DNA from: Bacteroidota bacterium
Lineage (GTDB): Bacteria; Bacteroidota; Bacteroidia; Sphingobacteriales; Sphingobacteriaceae
Assembly (NCBI GenBank): GCA_013286235.1
Contig: JABDGE010000034.1
Span: 1 to 36,457 of the forward strand
Direction of reading: 5' to 3'
DNA: 36,457 nt
Shown: one piece after another, positions 23,769 through 33,100 of the stretch
How the letters are laid out: each line of letters opens with the position of its first letter
Numbering within the stretch: position 1 is the first letter of the stretch
The notes under the pieces: generated by a model
The model's input: the letters and a program-made list of their open reading frames with translations, nothing else
Databases searched by the model: none
Told to the model about the DNA's origin: nothing
Translations under genes and position numbers: made by a program

Positions 23769-24176
23769 GTTACCATAATATGTAATCCAAAGATAACAAA
23801 ATATTTAAAAAACGCTCTGTTGACAGAACGTTTTTTTCAAAATACGCCTATTCGTAATTAAGATCGTCTTTATTAAAAAGACGTTCAGCAAGAAAACAAT
23901 GCTATAAGAAAGACGATCGACCTGGTTCGTATCGCGCAACGTGTTATGACCAGATGTGAAAAATGTGTATGATCAGACGAGAAGAATGACAAAAACCACA
24001 ATTTGTTTGTGATTTTCTTCTTTCAATTGCACATTATTATTCGGGTTATTATTTGTTTTTTGAAGGCTTCTCATGAGGGCTAAAGCCGTTTCCGCTTATG
24101 ATGGCACAAATGATTTCTCCCGGACCATGTTCCATTCATTTCATTCGCGCCAGTCTCAGTGTCGGTCGCGTTACCT
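23769..24176. other. 408-bp intergenic stretch between the S41 operon and the AAA gene
   Basis: No gene is supported. It holds the hairpin at 23811-23832 and a second inverted pair (GATCGTCTTT 23862-23871, AAAGACGATC 23909-23918). A short plus-strand frame starting at 24073 is rich in S/R/H and is not believed. This stretch should contain the AAA gene promoter and the end of the S41 operon transcript. Confidence 0.5.
23811..23837. terminator. Hairpin with T-run on both strands
   Basis: AACGCTCTG (23811-23819), loop TTGA, CAGAACGTT (23824-23832): nine pairs with one mismatch. On the plus strand it is followed by seven T; on the minus strand by six T. As the S41 operon (minus) runs toward this point, a terminator for that operon is the most likely role; an operator for the AAA gene, whose ATG is 43 bp away, is possible. 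Confidence 0.55.
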
Positions 24177-25706
24177 TCATTTCTTTGATGAAATCAAACC
24201 AAGTGTGAAATTTAATTCAGTGTCGGCACCTTTTAATATATCATCAATTTTAGGAGTTACATCATAGTCTGGAATTACGCCCCTCCCTTTGTTAAAAACA
24301 ACGGCCCTCGTTGTTTTTAACAAACCTAAGTGAATCCTTATTTTAGAATTGGGTAAAACTAAGGCGGCCCCGTAAAATGCAGTGGCGCCCTCCATTGCTC
24401 CGCCGCTTTCCTCGCCAATAAATACACCCCGTCCGTTTCCTTTCAAAAAGCTGGCAACTACCGATGCCATAGAGCCTGATGCGCCATTGATCAGCACATA
24501 CAGATTCCCTTTGTAATGATTGCCATCCGGTTGCTGCTCGCCACCAGGCAGCGGCATATATGCTTTTTTAAACGCGTACAACCCGTTATTTGTCCGGTCA
24601 ACCAGCGAATCTGGGAAAAACACATCTTCATTGCGGTTTTCCAGGTAATCAACCACAGCCGGATACCCTACAAATTTGAGTTCGGCAGATTCATAAAGTT
24701 TATACGGCTTTGTCAACAGGTAGGTGAGCAGTTTTTCGCCCGTTTCATCCCCACCTTCGTTATTTCTTAAATCGAGGATTAAATTTTTAGTATGCCTGAC
24801 CTTTAGTTCTCTAAAAATACTGTCGTATAAAGTATAAAAGTTTTGCTTGAAGCGATCTCTATGCCATTGCAGAAAGGACGCGACACGTAAATAGGCGACG
24901 TCTTTTTTAAGGTATTTAAATGCTAATGGCGCCTCCAGTTTATTTCTGCCATAGAAAAAGTTCTTATACGATTTAAAATCAAGGCCGGCAATCGTTGCTA
25001 TTTTCTTTGTCGATTTATCGCCCTTGTCTATAAATTCTATTCTGTAAGTGGCTGTATTTTCTATAAAAATTGGATAATTCAGATCAAAAAGGTTATCTTC
25101 TTCAGTCATACTGTAATCTTCCAGGTGACGGATATTAAAGGTTTGAATGTACCCGTCAGAGGGGATGGTGGGCAATAGGATATTTAAAATTTCTTCAACA
25201 GATCTACCGTTAATAGAAATGATTTCAGAGCCGACAGGAATAGCATTGTTGGATTGCTCCGTTTTGAGCACGTAAAATCTTCTGTCAATAATTTTTAAAG
25301 AAAAAGGGAAATAATGATGTGTGTTTTTTAATGACCGGTAATAGTCTTTCGATGGCATTGGGATCAGGTGCTCGTCGTTAATTTTTGCACAGGTAGTTGC
25401 GATGAGTCTGTAAAATTCTATTTCTGACTCAGGCTGATTTAATAATTTAAAATTGTCGTCTAAATATTTGGTCATAATTAAGCTGTCCGTAAACCGGTAC
25501 AAACTTGGATAAGTTGTTTCTAAAGCTTTTCTGAATATGGAGTAATCCTCCTGTAGTTGTTTTGGGCTGTATTTGAATAGCTGCTGTTGCCCGGCCCCGA
25601 CGGTCTTCTGGGTATTATCAATTACTGGCCCGGCGATCTGAGCACCGGCAAAATTTAAGCAAAGACATAGCCAGGCAGTGTTTAAAACCGCAAAAATAGT
25701 TTTCAT
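24177..25706 (-). CDS. S41-family (tail-specific-like) peptidase, exported
   Basis: 509 residues with a signal peptide (MKTIFAVLNTAWLCLCLNFAGAQ). A helical N-terminal part (QLQEDYSIFRKALETTYPSLYRFTD) is followed by a PDZ-like region (SLKIIDRRFYVLKTE, IPVGSEIISINGRSVEEIL) and the S41 core: VAYLRVASFLQW, NLILDLRNNEGGDE, LYVLINGASGSMASVVASFLK with the likely nucleophile Ser near residue 405, and GRGVFIGEESGGAMEGA. The C-terminal VVFNKGRGVIPDYDVTP is typical of Bacteroidota S41 proteins. These serine proteases cut exported proteins at the C-terminus. It is last in the sigma/anti-sigma/DUF4097 operon, 11 bp after DUF4097, so it is likely part of that envelope response. Confidence 0.9.
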   Translation of the reverse strand: MKTIFAVLNTAWLCLCLNFAGAQIAGPVIDNTQKTVGAGQQQLFKYSPKQLQEDYSIFRKALETTYPSLYRFTDSLIMTKYLDDNFKLLNQPESEIEFYRLIATTCAKINDEHLIPMPSKDYYRSLKNTHHYFPFSLKIIDRRFYVLKTEQSNNAIPVGSEIISINGRSVEEILNILLPTIPSDGYIQTFNIRHLEDYSMTEEDNLFDLNYPIFIENTATYRIEFIDKGDKSTKKIATIAGLDFKSYKNFFYGRNKLEAPLAFKYLKKDVAYLRVASFLQWHRDRFKQNFYTLYDSIFRELKVRHTKNLILDLRNNEGGDETGEKLLTYLLTKPYKLYESAELKFVGYPAVVDYLENRNEDVFFPDSLVDRTNNGLYAFKKAYMPLPGGEQQPDGNHYKGNLYVLINGASGSMASVVASFLKGNGRGVFIGEESGGAMEGATAFYGAALVLPNSKIRIHLGLLKTTRAVVFNKGRGVIPDYDVTPKIDDILKGADTELNFTLGLISSKK

Positions 25707-25717
25707 GATCTATAAGA

Positions 25718-26479
25718 TTATTTCGTTTTGTAGATATGTATATTACCGTTCGTGTTCTTAATCAGAAACTCCGGCCCGCCGCCGCCGACGCGTCCGTAGA
25801 TCCAGTCGTCAATGGATAAATGGTAAACACCGTCCTTTTCGTCCCTGACGGCTTTTGGGTGCGCCGCATCCCCCACCAGGTCGAAATCACTGTATACTTT
25901 TCCGAGGTCAGATTTGATCTTCAAATTGGCTTTAAGGTCTGCAGGGAAGCTGACATTAATACCACCGCTGACGGTACTAAAAGCCATTGGTGCTCCGGGA
26001 TCGACCTTTTTAAAAGATACATTGATCCGCCCGCTTAGCGTACTGGCAATGACTGAACCGGATATATTTAAAGCACTGATGCCGCCGCTTTTATTCTGCA
26101 ACTCCAGGTTGCCGGTTACATCGCTCACCATAATGGTTCCGCCATTGATAGAACTCAGTTTGAAAATACCCGAAGTCTCCGGCACCATAATGTTCAGCCT
26201 GACGGCTTTTCTGGCCGGCGCCTCTACCGTTACTTCGTTATTCTGTTCATGTGCAGTCACATCCATGCTTTCCGTGCCCTTCTTTTCGTCGGTTTCCACA
26301 TTAATCACCACATCCTTACCGTCATAACCGGTCACGTTGATCGCTGCCCGGCCGATATCCACATTTAAGGTAAACGTCTCGCCCGGCTGGCTCAAATGAA
26401 CCACCAAAGCCCGGTCACCCTGCGCCACGAGGCGGGAACAACTCAAAAGGGCGATCAGCGCCAAACATCCTATCTTCAT
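25718..26479 (-). CDS. DUF4097-family exported beta-helix-like protein
   Basis: 253 residues with a signal peptide (MKIGCLALIALLSCSRLVAQ). The body is a run of short strands with the DUF4097 pattern: VDIGRAAINVTGYDGKDVVINVE, ISGSVIASTLSGRINVSF, APMAFSTVSGGINVSFPADLKANLKIKSDLGKVYSDFDL. The family is often described as a putative adhesin and commonly sits after an ECF sigma/anti-sigma pair in Bacteroidota, as here (5 bp after the anti-sigma gene). Its molecular role is not known. The Cys at residue 5 and 14 lie in the signal peptide, and the SCS near the cleavage region could hint at lipidation, but no good lipobox is present. Confidence 0.87.
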   Translation of the reverse strand: MKIGCLALIALLSCSRLVAQGDRALVVHLSQPGETFTLNVDIGRAAINVTGYDGKDVVINVETDEKKGTESMDVTAHEQNNEVTVEAPARKAVRLNIMVPETSGIFKLSSINGGTIMVSDVTGNLELQNKSGGISALNISGSVIASTLSGRINVSFKKVDPGAPMAFSTVSGGINVSFPADLKANLKIKSDLGKVYSDFDLVGDAAHPKAVRDEKDGVYHLSIDDWIYGRVGGGGPEFLIKNTNGNIHIYKTK

Positions 26480-26484
26480 ATAGC

Positions 26485-27273
26485 TTAAATGAGTTTAGTT
26501 ATCGTTTCTTTTACCTTTAGCTTTACCTCGTCGTCAAGCCCTTTTTGTTTCAGCAGTTCCTTAAACGAACCCACCGAACGCTTTTCCTGCAATTTCAGCA
26601 TCACATCCGCAATGGCTAACTGGATGATCGGCGAATCCTGGGTGGTTATACTTTTGATCAGACCTGTCCTTACTTCCGGATGATTGCCCAAAGCGGCCAG
26701 CGCTTCCAGCGCACTCAGCCTGACATTCACGTTCGGGTCGCTATTCAGCGTTGTAAGCAAAGCATATATTACCCGCTTATCAACCTTTTTCAGATCACCC
26801 ATGTAACTAACTGCCTTGATCCTTTCCGACGCCAGAGGATTATCGAGCATCGCCAGCATAATCGTTTGTTTCAGGTCGTGCACCCGGGCGTCCAGTTCCT
26901 GCACTTCCTGTCCTTGCCTGTTACTATGCCCCAACAGGTAAGCCCCGCCGATACAAAGTAATATAATTAAGCCATAAGCCAGCGGCAAACGCGGCTGCAA
27001 AAACCACGACCAAATGCTGCCAGCGCTAACTTTTTTCTTTTCTGCCGCTTTAAAATCATCCAGCATCGCCCTAAAATCAGCTTTCACCTGAACTGACGGC
27101 TCAGGGTACTGCAAGTTATTGATGCTATCTAAAACGAACGAGGTAGCAGCTAACGCTTCCCGGCAATCGCCACAGCTATTCAAATGCTGCTCCAGTTCTG
27201 CCGCATCAGCAGGTTCCAACCGGCCCATATGCCAGTCTGCCAAATGTTCCTTATATTCTTCGCACTTCATCAT
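26485..27273 (-). CDS. Zinc-finger anti-sigma factor with C-terminal HEAT repeats
   Basis: 262 residues. The N-terminus is a ZAS/zf-HC2 domain: MMKCEEYKEHLADWHMGRLEP, then LEQHLNSCGDCREAL with the HxxxCxxC zinc ligands. One membrane helix (about 95-114, LPLAYGLIILLCIGGAYLLG) places the rest in the periplasm. There, HEAT-like repeats are visible (DPNVNVRLSALEALAALGNHPEVRTGLIKSI, SPIIQLAIADVMLKLQEKRSVGSFKELL). The family binds its sigma factor in the cytoplasm and releases it on a signal; the HEAT part probably binds an envelope protein such as DUF4097 or S41. Its ATG overlaps the sigma stop by one base (TGATG), so the pair is translationally coupled. Confidence 0.9.
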   Translation of the reverse strand: MMKCEEYKEHLADWHMGRLEPADAAELEQHLNSCGDCREALAATSFVLDSINNLQYPEPSVQVKADFRAMLDDFKAAEKKKVSAGSIWSWFLQPRLPLAYGLIILLCIGGAYLLGHSNRQGQEVQELDARVHDLKQTIMLAMLDNPLASERIKAVSYMGDLKKVDKRVIYALLTTLNSDPNVNVRLSALEALAALGNHPEVRTGLIKSITTQDSPIIQLAIADVMLKLQEKRSVGSFKELLKQKGLDDEVKLKVKETITKLI

Positions 27274-27830
27274 CAGCTATGTTTTTTTATTCCCTTTTTA
27301 ATAAAGATCTTTTTCAGTTCCCCTACCGCTCTCGATACCCGAACCCTGGCTGCCCCTTGCGAGATCCCCATAATCTCGCTGATCTCGGGATAATTCAATT
27401 CCTTCATCCGGTTCAGCAGTAAAATTTCCCTGTCCTCCTCGCTCAGCATATCCATCGCATCATATAATTGTTGCCATGATTGCTTTTTCTCCAGTCTTTC
27501 ATCTGTTAAAGTGCAGCCCGCTATTTTTTCCTCATGCGCACTTATCGGGTCATATTTATTGTCCAGACCAAATTTCTGGTCCTTCAGCACATTCCTTGCT
27601 ATATGGTACATCCAGCCGCTGAAATTGCTATTCTCCGTAAACGAGTTGCGGTACTTCAGCATCCTGTAAAATACCGTCTGCACCATATCCTCGCTGGCCT
27701 CGCGCCGCTGCGTCAGGTGAAACAAAAATCCAAACAAAGCCCTATGGTGCCGCTCAAACAGCAAACTCATCCTTTCCAGGTCGCCGGCTTTCACCTGCAT
27801 CATTAAGGCATTATCCGAAAGTATATCCAA
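27273..27830 (-). CDS. ECF-type RNA polymerase sigma factor, operon leader
   Basis: 185 residues. Region 2: DLERMSLLFERHHRALFGFL, EASEDMVQTVFYRMLKYRNSF, FSGWMYHIARNVLKDQ. Region 4: LSEEDREILLLNRMKELNYPEISEIMGISQGAARVRVSRAVGELKKIF. The start is a TTG at 27830, supported by a good ribosome site AAGGAAG four bases upstream; the first ATG (codon 10) lacks one. It heads the operon sigma - anti-sigma - DUF4097 - S41 (gaps of -1, 5 and 11 bp). An IS66 element ends 19 bp upstream of the start, with its 8-bp target duplication between, so the native promoter is now about 1.6 kb away. Expression must come from the element, a minimal site in the left 11 bp, or be lost. Confidence 0.93.
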   Translation of the reverse strand: MDILSDNALMMQVKAGDLERMSLLFERHHRALFGFLFHLTQRREASEDMVQTVFYRMLKYRNSFTENSNFSGWMYHIARNVLKDQKFGLDNKYDPISAHEEKIAGCTLTDERLEKKQSWQQLYDAMDMLSEEDREILLLNRMKELNYPEISEIMGISQGAARVRVSRAVGELKKIFIKKGIKKHS

Positions 27831-27853
27831 GCGGCTTCCTTATTTATTTGTAA

Positions 27854-29278
27854 CTATTCAGTACCAAAGTTAGCGATTAAAGAAAGGGCATAAAAGACAT
27901 CATTTTGGGATTTTATAGTTGTATCAATAACAGACCGCAGAATGGCGAAGCCGTCGGCACCAGCAATAGATCGAAATCCTCCAGATACTTTTTGTTTGAC
28001 TTTGATAGTTCTAATGGCTCTTTCGGAGCCATTGTTGTCCGAAGGGACATCGTTGTAATGTAAAAAACAAAGTATATTATGGCTGATCTTGCGCAGCTTT
28101 TTTTGCAGCCTGATAGCTAATTTGTCCTTATCAGGCAATTTATGACGGAGTAAATCCGCAATATCATGTTCTAATTCACTTCTTGCCACACTGTCCGACA
28201 ACCCGTCATAATCTGCTTCATTGTTTAATGCAATTGCCCGTTTGAGTAATAATTTAAAAGATTCGGCCCAATCGCCCGCATGTACCTGAGCGATATAATT
28301 CAAGTCCCTAAACAAATGTGCCAGGCAGATTTGATGATGGTTAGCTTCACATCTGAAGTGTGGAGCCCAACGGTCATGTACCAGTACCACATCGGGCAAA
28401 CCACCGGGGAATGTTTCCTGGATGGTTTTATATCCCCTGCTTTGTGATTGTACGATAAAGGTTAGTGCTTCATTCTGCCAGGTCCAGAACCAATGGGTTT
28501 TGCCATTTATTTTTGCACCCGTTTCATCGGTTCCCAAGCAGGTGGATTTTTCAATTCTATTTTTAATTTCCTGATACACCGGCAAAGCTTTTCCTGTAAA
28601 GCGCTGTAATAAGCCGACAATCCCTCCCTGGCTTATTTCCAGGTTCAATATCTTGCTGTAAAACTCTTGTATTCGCCCAAATGGCATATATTGACGTACA
28701 TTCAGATAAGCAGTTAACGCTTCTATATGACTTCCATACTGAATATTAGCGTTTACATTTACAGGAAACTCACCTTTGACAATATGGCCGCAGGGACAGG
28801 TTTTTGAGAATATCTGATGCTCGGTACAAATAGCTGCAGGTTTAGGAATATCTATTACCTGACGTTTACTTAATGCTATGGCAGGTACATGGGTCAAATC
28901 ATCACCGCAATGATGGCAGTATTGTGGGACATGGATAATGATTTCATCAGGCATAGCCCAAAACGTTAAAGTCGATCCCTCATGTCCTTGCTGTCCGCCT
29001 GCCTTTTTACCGCTTTTCTCCCTTAAACTTTGATTGCGTTTGGGCTTTCCCAAATCAGTAGAAGGTGGTATATGGGAATTGCCGCTGTTCTTCCGGTTCT
29101 TATGAACAGACAATTCCTTCTCCAAATCATCCACACGAGACGTCAACGTTGATATTTGGCCCGCCTGTTTCTCAATAATTGCTTCAAGATTACCAACGTG
29201 GGATAGTAAGGCAGATATTTGACCAGCCTGTTTTTCATTAAGTTCCGTAAGGGCTTTTATTGTGTCGTCTGTAGACAA
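27854..29278 (-). CDS. IS66-family transposase
   Basis: 474 residues. A coiled-coil N-terminus with internal repeats (EKQAGQIS occurs twice, 15-22 and 36-43), a basic stretch with PPSTDLGKPKRNQSLREKSGKKAGGQQGH, a zinc-binding domain (CHHC 121-124; CPC 161-163) and the DDE core: LGTDETG (Asp251), VLVHDRW (Asp302) and NNGSERAIRTIK (Glu419). IS66 TnpC proteins move the element by cut-out or copy with DDE chemistry. The apparent start is TTG at 29278, downstream of a 20-bp palindrome. Its TAG stop lies inside the terminal inverted repeat, only four bases from the element end. Confidence 0.95.
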   Translation of the reverse strand: MSTDDTIKALTELNEKQAGQISALLSHVGNLEAIIEKQAGQISTLTSRVDDLEKELSVHKNRKNSGNSHIPPSTDLGKPKRNQSLREKSGKKAGGQQGHEGSTLTFWAMPDEIIIHVPQYCHHCGDDLTHVPAIALSKRQVIDIPKPAAICTEHQIFSKTCPCGHIVKGEFPVNVNANIQYGSHIEALTAYLNVRQYMPFGRIQEFYSKILNLEISQGGIVGLLQRFTGKALPVYQEIKNRIEKSTCLGTDETGAKINGKTHWFWTWQNEALTFIVQSQSRGYKTIQETFPGGLPDVVLVHDRWAPHFRCEANHHQICLAHLFRDLNYIAQVHAGDWAESFKLLLKRAIALNNEADYDGLSDSVARSELEHDIADLLRHKLPDKDKLAIRLQKKLRKISHNILCFLHYNDVPSDNNGSERAIRTIKVKQKVSGGFRSIAGADGFAILRSVIDTTIKSQNDVFYALSLIANFGTE

Positions 29279-29286
29279 TGTATCTG

Positions 29287-29306
29287 TTTTTACGCTTGCG
29301 TAAAAA
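29287..29306. promoter_or_regulatory. 20-bp palindrome at the transposase start
   Basis: TTTTTACGC TT GCGTAAAAA is a perfect inverted repeat with a 2-base centre, 8 bp upstream of the transposase TTG. As RNA it would sequester the initiation region; as DNA it could bind a dimeric repressor. Such structures limit transposase expression in many insertion sequences. Confidence 0.5.
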
Positions 29307-29486
29307 TCAGGATAAACATTCTTATTAGCGTGTTTTACAACAAAAGCATATCAACAGGAAAGACCTCTTTTACCAACCGATTTTGTGAATAAGCCCCGGA
29401 TTTTTAAAATACCAGCTATCTTTTGTTGATAACCCGATTTTTTATTTTTTTAGCGTAAATTCAAACCTGAATAGTTACATTTATTT

Positions 29487-29712
29487 TTTGTTTTATAGTA
29501 CTGAAGACCGGAATCAAAAAATTCTGTTACAGAAAATTTAAAAACTTTCGGGCCTTAGTTGAATGTATTGCAATTTTTCAAAAGCGCGACGAGAAAAATT
29601 AAGCTTAACTTAGATTCATCAATAAATAAGTTTATCAGAATTACTGCTTAGACCCTTTGTGTGCCATCAAAATTGGGACTAATGTGCCATTGAAAGAGAA
29701 ATCTTGCATTAT
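29487..29712. other. Displaced original upstream region of the sigma operon
   Basis: No gene. Between IS66 and the candidate IS21-end element. Before IS66 inserted, its left part adjoined the sigma-factor start, so the original promoter should lie here on the minus strand. It holds two TGTGCCAT units (29658-29665 and 29681-29688). Confidence 0.45.
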
Positions 29713-29720
29713 TGTGAAAT

Positions 29721-29760
29721 ACATCTTATAATGTCGCTTTTTCACACCTTTTAATGTCGC
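29721..29760 (-). repeat. Double-unit repeat, copy C (left, inverted)
   Basis: 40 bases that, on the minus strand, match the copy at 34079-34118 with two differences and the copy at 35450-35489 with a few more. Each has two units GCGACATTAAAAGATGT separated by GAAAAA. Inside it, the block 29834-29854 (GGGTCCTCGACAATTTTGG...) is an inverted match (2 differences in 21) to 33955-33975 near copy A. Confidence 0.85.
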
Positions 29761-30154
29761 TTATAACGCTTTTTATTTATAGAATTTCAATCCGATAGTG
29801 TCTTTCCGTAAAACTGTAATTTTTCGTTTTTGATGGGTCCTCGACAATTTTGGTGTTGATCTTTTATAAAAGTTTAACCTCTCGGGAATATAGCCTAAAT
29901 AGCGTCGGGTCTGATAATAATAATTCGCCCAAAAGGCACACGATTGTTATGCAGGACTGCTCATAAATCATGTCGTTACAGCTTCAATTTTTACAGCAGC
30001 GTATGTTTGACGCCATTTATAACCGTAATAGACGCGGTCTAAAAACGAACAGGTACCGTCCGGTTCTAATACACTCAATAATTTACGGCTCTTGTATTTT
30101 GTTGTTTACCAGTTATTTATCATCTTGGAACAAAGATTGAAAAGGTAAACCGGA
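29761..30154. other. Leader region of the AraC-FtsX fusion gene
   Basis: No gene seen in 394 bp. AT-rich, with TTTATTTATAG and GGGTCCTCGACAATTTTGG shared in inverted order with the region just left of repeat copy A. A ribosome-site-like AAAAGG (30140-30145) lies 9 bp before the TTG start of the next gene. No clear promoter consensus. Confidence 0.45.
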
Positions 30155-33100
30155 TTGAACCCAACACTATTTTATATCGCTCCATATCAACTGCTGTGCG
30201 TTGGAACACTGTTTACCGGGCTGACACTTGCCTTGTTGTTGTGGCTCACAAAGAAGGGTGATCAAACTGCCAACCGGCTGTTGAGCCTAGCCCTTTGCGT
30301 GACAGTACTGGCAGTAGCCAGCCTGCCTTTGTTAATGTTACTTGCGTTTGGCCCGCTGCTTTATCTTTATGTACGCAAAATGACCTGGCCAGACCGGCTG
30401 CTGCGTTGGAAAGACGGGCTGCATTTTTGCATTTTGCTGGCAGGCTACTGGCTTCCCCAAGCGCTGATTTTATTTTCGGTTATTATTTATTTGCTCCTAT
30501 CGTACCGGTTGATACAACGTTTTTATGATCGTTTGCAGCCGGTGCTAATGGACCGGCCGCGGTTTGCCTTCCGGCGGCTGGACAGGGCGCTGCTTCTGCT
30601 CGGGTTGCTTTGCGTGTTAACACTGTTAAGTGATACTTTCTGGTTGGCTGTTGCTTTTGTACTGATTGGAATGACCGGAGAAGCGGTGCTAAAACCGGAT
30701 AACGATGTCCAGCTGGCAATGCCAATAACTGACAGGTCGGATGCAAAGGAGAAAGGCCGGAGACTAAGGGAGGCGGTGGCGGCAAACCGTCTCTATGAGG
30801 ATGCCGAACTGACATTGACCACGCTGGCCGTGAAACTGGCGATCCACCCGCATGACTTGTCCCGGATTATTAATACGGGTCTGGAAAAGAACTTCAGTGA
30901 TTTTATTAACGCATTCCGGGTTCGTGAAGTTGCCCGCAAAATGCAGGACCCGGCTTACAACAGGTTTACGCTCCTGGGTATTGCTTACGAGTCGGGGTTC
31001 AACTCTGAACGAACTTTTCATCGCGTTTTCAAAGAGATGACCAGCAAAACCCCTTTGGAATACAAAAACAACCTGAAAAAAGAACTGTCAATTGATAAGT
31101 TGGCAACTCTGCCACGAATGCGGCCGGTAATATTGCGTCCGGAAAGCCCGACAAATTGGGCTTCTGAAAAATTAAAACGCAATTTTATGATACGCAATTA
31201 CCTGAAGATCGCTTACCGCAGCCTTAAAAAAAACAGGGGTTTTACCGCAATTAATGTACTGGGTTTATCAGCAGGCCTGGCCACCTGCCTGCTCATTGTT
31301 TTTTACGTGGTCGACGAATTAAGCTACGACCGTTATAATGTCAACGCCGGCAATATATATCGCATCACTGAACAGATAAAGTTCAATGGCAACGAGTTTT
31401 CCTCCGCTGTTTCTGAAGCGCCGTTGGCTGGCAGCATCAATACGTTACCAGCTATTAAGAAATACGCCAGGCTGTTGCCTACCGAATCGCTTTACCTTTC
31501 TCCGCGAAAGTATTTTATCAAAAAAGGCAATCAGGATATACAGGAGAACAACATCGTTTTTGCGGAATCGAACATTTTCGATGTTTTTACATTGCCTATG
31601 ATCGAGGGCAGCCCACAGAATGCCTTAACCGAGCCGCATAGCATTGTACTGACCGAAAGCGCCGCAAAAAAATACTTCAATAAGACCGACGTTATAGGCC
31701 AGACATTAACACTGAATGACACCGGCGTTTATAAGGTAACCGGCGTATTAAAAGACATCCCGGCTCAATCGCATTTTAACTATGATTTTTTTGTTTCATT
31801 TTCATCCCTGCCCGAAAGCAAGCTGATCAACTGGGGCTTTAGCGGTTTTCATACCTATGTGGTGTTAAGGCCGGGCACCAATGTAAAGGCGCTACAGGCA
31901 GAGATCAGCGGCATCGTGATCAAAAACTATCCCCCAAAACTATGGAGCACCGGCGATAACTATTTACGGGTAGTTTTAACGCCATTGCTGGATATTCACC
32001 TCCGTTCAACCAATCAGTACGAACTGAGTAAAGGCGGCAGTATTGAATATGTTTATATATTTTCGGTTATCGCCGTATTTATTTTACTGATCGCCTGTGT
32101 CAATTTCATGAACCTGTCTACCGCCCGCTCTTCAAAACGTGCGAAAGAAGTGGGGGTGCGCAAAGTATTAGGTTCAGCACGAAAATACTTGATCGCCCAA
32201 TTTTTAACCGAGTCGTTCCTGGTTACTTTAGTCTCTACCATCATAGCGCTTGTTTTAGTATGGCTGTTATTGCCGTTATTTAACCAGGTGGCGAATAAGC
32301 AGCTGGCTTTCAGCCTTCATGGTATGATTTGGTTAATACCCTCATCGCTTGCCATCGTTTTGGTGATCGGTTTGCTGGCAGGTTCATACCCGGCTTTTTT
32401 CCTTTCAGCATTTCAACCAATTGATGTGCTAAAAGGCAAAATCTCCGCTGGTTTCAAAGGTGGTTTCCTGCGCAGCTTTTTAGTGGTATTCCAGTTCTCC
32501 ATATCCATCTTCCTGATTATCGGCACGCTGGTTATTTATAACCAATTGAACTATATCCATAGTAAGAGCCTGGGCTTTAACCGCAGCCAGGTTTTAGTGA
32601 TCAAAAATGCAGATAATTTAGGCGCAAACGCCAAACTCTTAAAACAGGAACTAAAACAATTCCCGGGTGTGACCAGCACCACCATGACCGGCTACCTGCC
32701 GACAGGCCAGGACAGGAGCCTGACTGCTTTATTCCCCCACCTGCCTATTAATTTTAAAGATGATATGTTGACGCAATTCTGGCCGGTGGACGAAGACTAT
32801 ATCAGCACGATGGGTATCAGGCTGGTCGCGGGCCGTAATTTCTCCAGCCAGATGGCAACGGATTCATCAGCTATCATTGTAAATGAAGCCTTTGCAAAGC
32901 GCCTTGCGGTGAAAGACCCATTAGGTAAAATTGTGTACCGCGATACTTATGGCGTGCAGCCTTATCACATTATCGGCGTGATGAAGGATTTTAACTTTAG
33001 CTCCTTACATGACAAAATAGGTAACGCAGTTTTATATAATGCGGAAAATAGAGGGGCGATCAGCGTTAAGGTGAGCACCGCCAACTTGCCCAATTTACTG

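Larger units (their letters stand above)
27850..29478. mobile_element. Complete IS66-family insertion sequence
   Basis: Terminal inverted repeats GTAACTATTCAG at 27850-27861 and its exact complement CTGAATAGTTAC at 29467-29478 bound a 1629-bp element. It is flanked on both sides by the 8-bp direct repeat ATTTATTT (27842-27849 and 29479-29486), the duplication length usual for IS66. It carries a single transposase gene, like the TnpC-only (ISBst12-type) branch of the family. The perfect target repeat and intact transposase imply recent insertion. Confidence 0.95.

Noticed and set aside
23862..23918. 10-bp inverted pair GATCGTCTTT / AAAGACGATC
   Set aside because: The arms are 37 bp apart and AT-flanked, with no T-run or neighbouring gene start that would explain it.
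23940..23990. AGATGTGAAAAATGTG, resembling the double-unit repeat
   Set aside because: Only part of one unit matches and the GCGACATT core is missing.
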